This document shows, piece by piece, positions 55,143-64,000 of a DNA stretch of 64,000 bases. Location: NCBI GenBank assembly GCA_017550105.1, contig JAFYLQ010000042.1, forward strand, positions 39,005 to 103,004. Reading direction: 5' to 3'. Source of the stretch: Clostridia bacterium (GTDB taxonomy: Bacteria > Bacillota > Clostridia > Oscillospirales > Acutalibacteraceae). The position numbers and the translations under genes were made by a program. Numbering within the stretch: position 1 is the stretch's first letter; each line of letters opens with the position of its first letter. Below the pieces are notes generated by a model. That model was not told the origin of the DNA. It was given only the letters and a program-made list of their open reading frames with translations, and made no database searches.

Positions 55143-57239
55143 TTATTCCTCTGTATCAAGACCCTCAAAAAGTGTGGGTGTTCCGCAAGCACCGTTGGAG
55201 CAATCAAGGTCAACCTCAATATCGCCTGCAAAGATGCGGTCATCCTTACCCAAAGCCCCGGGAATGATGGAGAAGGTGTTTGAAATACCGTCCTGAGCAT
55301 CAATAAAGGGAAGCTTTGCAACAGATGCAAGGGAAGCGACTGCACCGTGCGTATCACGACGGTGCATGGGGTTTGCACCGGGTGCAAATGCCTCGCCACG
55401 CTTTCTGCCGTCGGGGGTAGCACCCGTATTTTTACCGTAAACAACGTTAGAGGTAATAGTAAGAATTGATGTTGTGGGAATACCGTCTCTGTATGTGTGG
55501 TTTTTCTTGATATGTGCCATAAATCTATGAACAATATCGTATGCAATTTTGTCAACTCGGTCGTCGTCATTGCCGTATTTGGGGAAGTCACCCTCAACCT
55601 CGTAATCAACTACAATGCCGTTTTCATCACGGATGGTCTTAACCTTGGCATATTTAATTGCTGAAAGTGAGTCTGCCACAACGGAAAGACCTGCAATACC
55701 TGTTGCAAACCAACGGGTAACCTTTTTATCGTGCAGAGCCATCTGAAGCTTTTCGTAGCAGTATTTATCGTGCATATAGTGGATGATGTTAAGGGTATTA
55801 ACGTAAACACCTGCAAGCCACTGCATCATATCCTCAAAGCGCTTCATAACCTCGTCATAATCAAGATATTCTGAGGTAATGGGTCTGTATTCGGGACCGA
55901 TCTGCTTACCCGAAATCTCGTCCACACCGCCGTTGATTGCATAGAGCAAGCATTTTGCAAGGTTTGCCCTTGCACCGAAGAACTGCATTTCCTTACCCAC
56001 AACCATTGATGATACACAACAAGCAATAGCGTAGTCGTCACCGTGGGTGAAACGCATAAGGTCGTCGTTTTCGTACTGTACGGAAGAGGTTTCGATTGAA
56101 ATCCTTGCACAGAAGCGTTTGAAATTTTCGGGAAGTCTTACAGACCAAAGAACTGTAAGGTTAGGCTCGGGTGCTGCACCGAGGTTTTCAAGGGTGTGAA
56201 GGTAACGGTAGGACATTTTTGTTACCATGTGTCTGCCGTCGATTGCCACACCGCCGATTGATTCGGTAACCCACTGGGGGTCACCTGAGAAAAGCTGATT
56301 GTACTCGGGAGTTCTTGCGAATTTAACAAGACGGAGCTTCATAATGAAATGGTCAACCATTTCCTGAATTTCCTTTTCGGTATAAACGCCGTTTTTAAGG
56401 TCACGCTCTGCGAAAATATCAAGGAAGGTTGAGGTTCTGCCCAAGGACATTGCCGCACCGTTCTGCTCCTTAACCGCCGCAAGATATCCGAAATAAAGCC
56501 ACTGAATAGCCTCCTTGGTATCCTTTGCAGGTAAGGAAATATCGTAGCCGTAGCTAAGAGCCATCTGCTTAAGCTCCTGAAGGGCTCTTATCTGCTCTGA
56601 AAGCTCCTCACGCTCCTGGATAATGTGTGAATACATTGCAGAACGTGTGGTTTCCTTCTGCTCCAATTTATCCTCAATAAGTCTGTCGATACCATAAAGA
56701 GCCACACGGCGGTAGTCACCGATAATACGACCTCTGCCGTATGCGTCGGGAAGCCCCGTAATAATATGGCTTGAACGACATGCGCGCATCTCGGGTGTGT
56801 AAGCATCAAAAACACCTGCGTTGTGAGTTTTTCTGTGAGTTGTGAAAAACTCCTTTACCTCGGGGTCGAGCTCATAACCGTTATCCCTGCAGGCTTTTTC
56901 AGCCATACGGATACCACCATAGGGCATAAGAGCACGTTTAAAGGGCTTGTCCGTCTGGAAGCCCACAATACGCTCCTTATCCTTGTTAAGGTAGCCGGGT
57001 GCATGAGAAGTAATTGTTGATATGGTTTTTGTGTCCATATCAAGCACGCCGCCTGCTTCACGCTCCTGCTTTGTTAAGTCGAGCACCTGCTCCCACAAAT
57101 CAACAGTATCCTGTGTGGGACCTTCAAGGAAGCTCTCGTCACCATCGTATGGTTTAAAATTATGCTTAATAAAGCTTCGCACATTTATTTCTTTTTTCCA
57201 GGTTCCGCCTTCAAAACCCTTCCAATTTTCAAAATCCAT
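55143..57239 (-). CDS. pflB: Pyruvate formate-lyase catalytic subunit lacking the radical domain
   Basis: A 698-residue formate C-acetyltransferase core converting pyruvate and CoA to acetyl-CoA and formate. The two adjacent active-site cysteines are Cys407-Cys408 in [11 protein letters not shown]. The substrate-binding [30 protein letters not shown] (given as [17 protein letters not shown]) and [18 protein letters not shown] blocks are intact. It ends after [20 protein letters not shown], just where a normal PflB enters the glycyl-radical domain, which is encoded by the next gene. The unusual Cys-containing tail may be the docking site. First gene of the operon; own promoter at 57285-57313. 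Confidence 0.95.
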   Translation of the reverse strand: MDFENWKGFEGGTWKKEINVRSFIKHNFKPYDGDESFLEGPTQDTVDLWEQVLDLTKQEREAGGVLDMDTKTISTITSHAPGYLNKDKERIVGFQTDKPFKRALMPYGGIRMAEKACRDNGYELDPEVKEFFTTHRKTHNAGVFDAYTPEMRACRSSHIITGLPDAYGRGRIIGDYRRVALYGIDRLIEDKLEQKETTRSAMYSHIIQEREELSEQIRALQELKQMALSYGYDISLPAKDTKEAIQWLYFGYLAAVKEQNGAAMSLGRTSTFLDIFAERDLKNGVYTEKEIQEMVDHFIMKLRLVKFARTPEYNQLFSGDPQWVTESIGGVAIDGRHMVTKMSYRYLHTLENLGAAPEPNLTVLWSVRLPENFKRFCARISIETSSVQYENDDLMRFTHGDDYAIACCVSSMVVGKEMQFFGARANLAKCLLYAINGGVDEISGKQIGPEYRPITSEYLDYDEVMKRFEDMMQWLAGVYVNTLNIIHYMHDKYCYEKLQMALHDKKVTRWFATGIAGLSVVADSLSAIKYAKVKTIRDENGIVVDYEVEGDFPKYGNDDDRVDKIAYDIVHRFMAHIKKNHTYRDGIPTTSILTITSNVVYGKNTGATPDGRKRGEAFAPGANPMHRRDTHGAVASLASVAKLPFIDAQDGISNTFSIIPGALGKDDRIFAGDIEVDLDCSNGACGTPTLFEGLDTEE

Positions 57240-57284
57240 GCTTACTGCTCCTTCTGAGAATATCTAAAACAAGTTGTTGAAATA

Positions 57285-57313
57285 ATTATAACACCCTTTT
57301 ATTTAATAATCAA
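57285..57313 (-). promoter_or_regulatory. Promoter of the pfl operon
   Basis: Minus strand TTGATT (57308-57313), 17-base spacer, TGTTATAAT with perfect TATAAT (57285-57290), about 40 bases before the pflB start. Confidence 0.8.
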
Positions 57314-57383
57314 CAAAACATATTTAAAATATGTATGGAAAATAGCGGTGTAAAAATGGTGTTTTTTGGGTATTTGTACTCAA

Positions 57384-57418
57384 TAAAAAACTTTCTCGGG
57401 TTTTTACGCCGAGAAAGT
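57384..57418 (-). terminator. Terminator after the DtxR-type regulator gene
   Basis: A ten-bp stem (57390-57399 / 57409-57418) followed on the minus strand by a six-T run, seven bases after the stop codon. Confidence 0.88.
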
Positions 57419-57424
57419 CCTGAT

Positions 57425-57787
57425 TTATTTATTCTTTTGATAATGCTCTTTTATAGCCTTGAAGGTTTTGTCGCTGATTACGTGCTCGATTTTACAAGCA
57501 TCGTTGTCGGCAGTTTCCTCGTCGATACCAAGGCTCAGAAGAGTATTCATAATAATGGTGTGACGCTCAAAAATTGCTTCGGCTATTTTAAGTCCGCTTT
57601 CGGTCAGGGAAATATAACCCTTACCGTCAACGGTAATATGACCATCCTTTTTAAGAAGCCCCACTGCCCTGCTGACGCTGGGCTTTGAATAGCCCATATA
57701 ATCACATATATCAATAGACCTTACGGAATCTGATTTCTTAGAAAGCACGTATATGGACTCAAGATACATTTCACCTGATTCGTGCAC
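57425..57787 (-). CDS. DtxR/MntR-family metal-dependent transcriptional regulator
   Basis: A 120-residue metalloregulator using a GTG start with GAGG eight bases upstream. The winged HTH is SVRSIDICDYMGYSKPSVSR followed by AVGLLKKDGHI. The metal-binding and dimerisation domain includes FERHTIIMNTLLSLGI and ACKIEHVIS. It lacks the C-terminal SH3 domain, as in MntR-size members. It is divergent from feoAB, whose promoter region holds two identical palindromes like DtxR boxes, so it most likely represses iron uptake when Fe2+ is plentiful. Confidence 0.9.
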   Translation of the reverse strand: MHESGEMYLESIYVLSKKSDSVRSIDICDYMGYSKPSVSRAVGLLKKDGHITVDGKGYISLTESGLKIAEAIFERHTIIMNTLLSLGIDEETADNDACKIEHVISDKTFKAIKEHYQKNK

Positions 57788-57877
57788 AATCTTCACCTCG
57801 GCTTCAATTCTTTCTTCTTTTTTAAGGATAACACAAAAAGCATTGTTTTTCAAGTGTGTGATAAATTTAAAAAAGTG

Positions 57878-57906
57878 TTGACAAAATAAGGAAAAACGAG
57901 TATACT
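57878..57906 (+). promoter_or_regulatory. feoAB promoter
   Basis: TTGACA (57878-57883), 17-base spacer, TATACT (57901-57906). The first operator palindrome begins seven bases after the -10. Confidence 0.85.
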
Positions 57907-57912
57907 ATTATT

Positions 57913-57930
57913 AGTTAGCGGCGGCTAACT
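57913..57930. promoter_or_regulatory. DtxR-type operator 1
   Basis: AGTTAGC-GGCG-GCTAACT, an 18-bp palindrome close to the DtxR/IdeR box consensus, over the transcription start of feoAB. Confidence 0.85.
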
Positions 57931-57947
57931 TGTTTTTTGACTCCCGC

Positions 57948-57965
57948 AGTTAGCCTATGCTAACT
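57948..57965. promoter_or_regulatory. DtxR-type operator 2
   Basis: AGTTAGC-CTAT-GCTAACT, the same half-sites as operator 1, 35 bases further into the leader; only the central four bases differ. Confidence 0.85.
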
Positions 57966-58021
57966 CGGTAATAAGCCGTCCGACTAAACCCTTTTATATG
58001 ACGCCACAGAGGAGATTTGCA

Positions 58022-58243
58022 ATGAAAACACTCAAGGATATACCCGTAGGCAAAAGTGCAAAGGTTGTTAAGCTTCACAGCGAGGGTGCGCTTAAAAGAC
58101 GTATTATGGATATGGGTATCACACGAGGAACCACAATAACAGTAAGAAAAACCGCACCTCTCGGCGACCCCTTAGAGCTTACCCTGCGCGGTTACGAGCT
58201 TTCACTCAGAAAAGCCGATGCAGAACTTATAGAGGTTGAATAA
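58022..58243 (+). CDS. feoA: Ferrous iron transport protein A
   Basis: A 73-residue SH3-like FeoA protein that works with FeoB in Fe2+ uptake. IPVGKSAKVVKL, RRIMDMGITRGTTITV and PLGDPLELTLRGYELSLR are the family blocks. The ATG chosen has AGGAG at eight bases; an in-frame ATG eight codons earlier has none. It leads the feoA - feoB - small Cys-rich gene operon under the twin-operator promoter. Confidence 0.95.
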   Translation: MKTLKDIPVGKSAKVVKLHSEGALKRRIMDMGITRGTTITVRKTAPLGDPLELTLRGYELSLRKADAELIEVE

Positions 58244-58273
58244 ACCCCATTAATCCGAAAGCGAGACAGAAAT

Positions 58274-60394
58274 ATGAGCATACGAATTGCCCTTGCGGGT
58301 AATCCAAACTGTGGTAAAACCACACTTTTCAACGCCCTTACAGGCTCCAACCAATACGTTGGCAACTGGCCGGGTGTTACCGTTGAAAAAAAAGAGGGTA
58401 AATACAAAAAGCGTAACGACGTTATCGTTACCGACCTTCCGGGTATTTACTCCCTTTCTCCCTATACTCTCGAAGAAATTGTTGCAAGAAAATACCTTGT
58501 GGAGGAACGCCCCGAGGTTATTCTTAACATAGTTGACGGCACCAATCTTGAGCGTAACCTTTATCTCACAACCCAGCTTATTGAGCTTGGTATTCCCGTT
58601 GTTATTGCCATCAATATGATGGACCTTGTAAGAAAGAACGGCGACGAAATTTACACCGATATCCTTTCAAGAAAAATGGGTTGTAAGGTTGTTGTAATCT
58701 CTGCACTTAAGGGCGAAGGGTTGAACGAGGCGGCAGAGGAAGCAATAAAGGCTGCAGAAAAGGGCGAAACAATACCGCTTCATATATTCAGCGGCGAGGT
58801 TGAGCACACTCTTGCACATATTGAGGAACGTGCTATTCACGCTATTTCTGAAATCGAGCAACGTTGGTATGCAATAAAATTATTTGAAAGAGACGAAAAG
58901 GTTCTTGAAAAGTTAAATTTGGACCAAGAGACCCTCTCTCACATTGAAAACGATATAACCTTGCTCGAAAAACAGCTTGACGATGATGCAGAAAGCATCA
59001 TAACAAACGAGCGTTATTTATACATAGAAGCCCTGATGAAAACCTGCTACAAAAAGAAGCATCTCAACAGGCTTACAATTTCTGATAAAATTGACAGAAT
59101 AGTCACCAACAAAATTCTTGCACTGCCCATTTTCTTTTTGATAATGTGGCTTGTTTATACCCTTTCAATAGGCACAATCGGTGACTGGACCGTTAACTTT
59201 ATGAACGAAACCCTTTTCGGTGAAACAATTATTCCCGCCGCAACAAACGCCCTTCAAGCAATTGACTGTGCCCCTTGGCTCATCAGCCTTATTGCAGACG
59301 GCATAATCGGTGGCGTAGGCGCGGTTTTAGGCTTTGTTCCTCAGATGGCAATTCTCTTTTTACTTCTTTCGCTTCTTGAGGATTGCGGATATATGTCACG
59401 TGTGGCGTTCATTATGGATAAGCTTTTCCGAAAATTCGGTCTTTCGGGCAAAAGCTTTATTCCCTTGCTTGTTGCAAGCGGTTGCGGTGTTCCCGGTGTT
59501 ATGGCAAGCCGTACCATCGAGCAGGAAAAGGACCGCAGAATGACTATTATGACAACCTGCTTTATTCCATGCGGTGCAAAGATGCCCATTGTTGGTCTTA
59601 TTGCCTCTGCCCTTTTCGGTGGCAGTGCGTTAGTTGCAACCTCCGCATATTTTATAGGCATTATGGCAGTTATTTTCAGCGGTATTATTCTTAAGAAAAC
59701 AAAGGCTTTTGCAGGCGACCCCTCACCCTTTGTTATGGAGCTTCCCGCTTACCACGCCCCTGTTCCCGCAAACATTTTCAGAACAACCTGGGACAGAGCC
59801 TGGTCGTTTGTTAAGCGTGCAGGTACCGTTATACTTGCCGCCAGCGTTATTATATGGCTTCTTAACAGCTTCTCATTTGAGGACGGCTTCCACTTTATTA
59901 CAGAAGTCTCGGGCGGTAAGTCCATTCTTGAATCCATCGGCAGTATTATTGCCGTATTGTTCGTTCCCCTTGGCTTCGGCAACTGGCAATCCGCCGTGGC
60001 AACCATACTTGGTCTTCTTGCTAAGGAAGAGGTTGTTGGTGTTTTCGGCTCACTTTCATCAATGGCAAATCCCGAAAGTGCCTCAGGCGCCGCCTTCATC
60101 GGTCAGGAATTCTTTGACGGAAACAAGCTTGCGGGCTTTTCATTTATGATGTTCAACCTTTTGTGTGCACCTTGCTTTGCCGCAATGGGCGCAATAAGAA
60201 AGGAAATGAACAGTGCAAAATGGTCAATCGGCGCCATTGCATATATGACAATCTTCGCCTATGCAATGAGCCTTATGGTTTATCAGCTGGGCTCGTTTAT
60301 AAGCGGTGGCTCCTTCGGTATAGGCACGGGTGCCGCACTTGTTGTTCTTGCAGCATTCCTTTTCCTTCTTTTCAGAAAAAATAAAAACAGGTGA
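58274..60394 (+). CDS. feoB: Ferrous iron transporter FeoB
   Basis: A 706-residue Fe2+ permease with a cytoplasmic GTPase domain. G1 is GNPNCGKTT (9-17), G3 DLPG, G4 NMMD. The helical GDI-like segment (about 170-270) is followed by the transmembrane part with Gate motifs (ASGCGVPGVMASRT, FIPCGAKMPIVGLIA) and the second half LLAKEEVVGVFGSL. The length is normal. It lies 30 bases after feoA. Confidence 0.97.
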   Translation: MSIRIALAGNPNCGKTTLFNALTGSNQYVGNWPGVTVEKKEGKYKKRNDVIVTDLPGIYSLSPYTLEEIVARKYLVEERPEVILNIVDGTNLERNLYLTTQLIELGIPVVIAINMMDLVRKNGDEIYTDILSRKMGCKVVVISALKGEGLNEAAEEAIKAAEKGETIPLHIFSGEVEHTLAHIEERAIHAISEIEQRWYAIKLFERDEKVLEKLNLDQETLSHIENDITLLEKQLDDDAESIITNERYLYIEALMKTCYKKKHLNRLTISDKIDRIVTNKILALPIFFLIMWLVYTLSIGTIGDWTVNFMNETLFGETIIPAATNALQAIDCAPWLISLIADGIIGGVGAVLGFVPQMAILFLLLSLLEDCGYMSRVAFIMDKLFRKFGLSGKSFIPLLVASGCGVPGVMASRTIEQEKDRRMTIMTTCFIPCGAKMPIVGLIASALFGGSALVATSAYFIGIMAVIFSGIILKKTKAFAGDPSPFVMELPAYHAPVPANIFRTTWDRAWSFVKRAGTVILAASVIIWLLNSFSFEDGFHFITEVSGGKSILESIGSIIAVLFVPLGFGNWQSAVATILGLLAKEEVVGVFGSLSSMANPESASGAAFIGQEFFDGNKLAGFSFMMFNLLCAPCFAAMGAIRKEMNSAKWSIGAIAYMTIFAYAMSLMVYQLGSFISGGSFGIGTGAALVVLAAFLFLLFRKNKNR

Positions 60395-60398
60395 TAAT

Positions 60399-60554
60399 AT
60401 GAATGTACCCACCCTTATAATTACCTCTATAATCGCAATTGTAGTTATTGCAATTATAGCTGTGCAGATAAAAAACAAAAAACAGGGAAAATGCTCCTGC
60501 TCAGGCTCATGTGGTAGCTGCGGTATGAGCTGCTCCCATAACAACAATTCATAA
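60399..60554 (+). CDS. FeoB-associated Cys-rich membrane protein
   Basis: A 51-residue protein: one transmembrane helix (LIITSIIAIVVIAIIAVQI) and a Cys-rich tail (CSCSGSCGSCGMSC, six Cys). Such mini-proteins often follow feoB in Firmicutes and may handle Fe2+ on the inner side or stabilise the transporter. The ATG is four bases after the feoB stop, with GGTG upstream. Confidence 0.88.
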   Translation: MNVPTLIITSIIAIVVIAIIAVQIKNKKQGKCSCSGSCGSCGMSCSHNNNS

Positions 60555-60562
60555 CATAAAAC

Positions 60563-60606
60563 AAAGCGCGAAATCGGTTTCGAAGGAAACTGATTTCGTG
60601 CTTTTT
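60563..60606 (+). terminator. Terminator of the feo operon
   Basis: An 18-bp stem with G-U/mismatch positions (60563-60580 / 60587-60604), CGAAGG loop and a T run. Confidence 0.88.
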
Positions 60607-60616
60607 CTCAACTTTT

Positions 60617-61492
60617 TTATTTTATAATGTATGAAAGATTATTCTGTATTAACATAGCAACGTCGGGCTTGTTCATTGAATAAACGTGTACGTTTTTAAT
60701 GCCGTTGGCATATAAATCTATAATCTGGTCTGTGGCGTAGGCAATACCCGCCTGTTTCATTGCAAGGGGATTATCACCGAATTTATCCACAAGACTTTTA
60801 AAGCGTTGAGGCATAAACGAGCCCGAAAGCTTCATAGCACGTTCAACCTGATTGCCGTTTGTAATGGGCATTATGCCGGGAATTACGGGCACGGTAATAC
60901 CTGCCTCACGTATTTTATAAAGGAAGTTATACAACAGATTGTTGTCAAAAAACATCTGTGTTGTAAGGAAATCACACCCTGCATCAACCTTTTCCTTAAG
61001 TCTTTTTATATCCTCCTTCTGATTCGGGCTTTCGGGGTGAATTTCGGGGTAACAGGCTCCGCCGATGCAAAAATCAGGGTCAGCGCTTTTAAGCTCGTAA
61101 ATAAGGTCAAGAGCATAGTTGTAATCCCATTTGCTTCGGTCATCATTAATAAGCGCCTCGGGAATATCGCCCCTTAGTGCCATTACATTTTTGATTCCTG
61201 CCGCCTTGATTTCGGCAATTTTTTCTTTAACGGTCTGCTTGGTTGAGGAGACACACGTAAGGTGTGCCAAGGTGGGAACGTCATACAAATCCTTAATATT
61301 TTTAGCAATGTCGAGGGTGTATTTACTTGTGCCACCACCTGCACCGTAGGTAACACTCATAAAAGCGGGTCTGAGCTTTGCAATCTCCTCGGTAGCGGTT
61401 TTTACACTTTCGAATGCAGTTTCGGTTTTAGGGGGAAAAACCTCGAACGAAAGTGATAATTTATCTGAGTTTATAATATCGATAATTTTCAA
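60617..61492 (-). CDS. metF: 5,10-methylenetetrahydrofolate reductase
   Basis: A 291-residue FAD enzyme reducing methylene-THF to methyl-THF, for methionine synthesis or one-carbon flow. SLSFEVFPPKTE, FMSVTYGAGGGTSKYT, LAHLTCVSSTKQ, NVMALRGDIP and DFLTTQMFFDN are the family motifs. The start is TTG, with AAAGGA 11 bases upstream; nearby ATG codons are out of frame. It stands alone, divergent from groES with the CIRCE region between. Confidence 0.95.
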   Translation of the reverse strand: MKIIDIINSDKLSLSFEVFPPKTETAFESVKTATEEIAKLRPAFMSVTYGAGGGTSKYTLDIAKNIKDLYDVPTLAHLTCVSSTKQTVKEKIAEIKAAGIKNVMALRGDIPEALINDDRSKWDYNYALDLIYELKSADPDFCIGGACYPEIHPESPNQKEDIKRLKEKVDAGCDFLTTQMFFDNNLLYNFLYKIREAGITVPVIPGIMPITNGNQVERAMKLSGSFMPQRFKSLVDKFGDNPLAMKQAGIAYATDQIIDLYANGIKNVHVYSMNKPDVAMLIQNNLSYIIK

Positions 61493-61611
61493 TTAACATC
61501 ATATCCTTTGCCGTGATACATAACATTATATTATTAACACCTGAATAAATCAAGTGATGAAGCCATTATATTAATCAATTGTAAACATTGGCAAATTTTT
61601 TCAAAAAACTC

Positions 61612-62003
<392 letters not shown>

Positions 62004-62013
62004 TTATACTTAA

Positions 62014-63687
<1,674 letters not shown>

Positions 63688-63697
63688 TATCTAATAC

Positions 63698-63742
63698 AAA
63701 AACAACACCTCGGAAGTTCAGTCTTCCGAGGTGTTGTTTTTC
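63698..63742 (+). terminator. Terminator of groESL
   Basis: A 19-bp perfect stem (63698-63716 / 63722-63740), five-base loop, T run. Confidence 0.93.
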
Positions 63743-63890
63743 TTGTTTCCAACCACAAGGTATGAACCTGTGTGTACCGCTGAAGCTAAGCACATCTATT
63801 TGGCTTGTTATTTAGGATACGTTTATTTCCCTTTTAGTGGTGGGTAGTTTAGGTTGCGATTAGTTTCCTGTTGGTTAGCGCATTCAACCA
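63743..63890. other. Intergenic sequence, no gene seen
   Basis: About 150 bases after the groESL terminator without a frame, RNA gene or promoter that I can support. It leads into the second copy of the 101-bp inverted-repeat element. Confidence 0.5.
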
Positions 63891-63991
63891 CCGTAGGGGC
63901 TGTGGCTTGCCCAGCCCGAAAGCATTAATTTTACAGCAAACTAAAACGGGTCAGGCAAGCCTGACCCCTACAGTACTTTATTGTTTTCATC
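63891..63991. repeat. 101-bp inverted-repeat element, copy 2
   Basis: The same element as at 16092-16192: CCGTAGGGGCT start, GGCTTGCC core, GAAAGCAT, CGGGTCAGGCAAGCCTGACC and the flank TTTATTGTTTTCATCA. The right end is identical between copies; the left end has two or three changes. It reaches nearly to the window edge. Confidence 0.8.
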
Positions 63992-64000
63992 AACTTTATC

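Noticed and set aside
54868-57239. Frameshifted pflB pseudogene
   Set aside because: There is a clean stop, a spacer, an excellent ribosome site and a full radical domain with its own ATG, all of which support a natural split.

Overview
The window looks like the chromosome of a low-GC Gram-positive anaerobe of the Clostridia, most likely a gut or rumen Oscillospirales/Ruminococcaceae relative. This is an inference from gene content: a CIRCE-controlled groESL, lipoproteins with Gram-positive lipoboxes, LytTR/GHKL signalling, LXG/WXG100 type VII secretion substrates, a dockerin-bearing surface protein, plant-glycan enzymes (GH2, GH78, glucuronate isomerase) and two glycyl-radical systems, which require anoxia. 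Most genes have strong AGGAG-type ribosome sites and end in TAA or TGA; only one small accessory gene appears to end in TAG.

Layout. 1-6.6 kb (+): end of a GPH sugar symporter, then a tight run of lipoprotein, nitroreductase, mnmG and GH2 glycosidase. 6.7-13.7 kb (-): acyltransferase-like/UPF0210/UPF0237 operon, two secreted hydrolases (PHP type and neutral-ceramidase-like) and a YjdF-like membrane protein. 13.8-19.5 kb: dCMP deaminase, class II aldolase, an anchored protein, a repeat cluster, a GH78 rhamnosidase (-) and rsmA. RNase P RNA (rnpB, -) lies back to back with a gltX-glnS-membrane protein-YhcH operon (20.0-24.5 kb). 24.6-28.8 kb (-): an operon of three related membrane proteins, a LytTR regulator and a GHKL kinase. 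29-34 kb (+): uxaC, a zinc-ribbon/LRR surface protein, and an HTH - atypical kinase - HTH module.

34-43.4 kb (-) is a type VII substrate island. It has a WXG100 protein and three modules, each with two small helical proteins followed by one LXG-type protein of about 580-670 residues. Only the module next to WXG100 has a recognisable toxin end (WHH nuclease) with a SUKH immunity gene and a DUF4176-like gene. The other two large proteins share a C-terminal signature that I do not recognise, and no immunity gene follows them. The three promoters share a box-plus-extended-minus-10 arrangement, which suggests a common regulator. No secretion machinery genes lie in the window.

43.6-64 kb: AGCS amino-acid symporter/EEP hydrolase/lipoprotein operon (-), an unassigned glycyl-radical enzyme (+), a 1226-residue GLUG and double-dockerin protein (-), a small two-gene cassette between two arrays of short hairpins with GNRA-type loops, tRNA-Tyr and tRNA-Thr, a naturally split pyruvate formate-lyase with its activase, a DtxR-type regulator divergent from feoAB with twin palindromic operators, metF, and groES-groEL. 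groEL carries an in-frame TAG at codon 60. A 101-bp inverted-repeat element occurs twice (16.1 and 63.9 kb).
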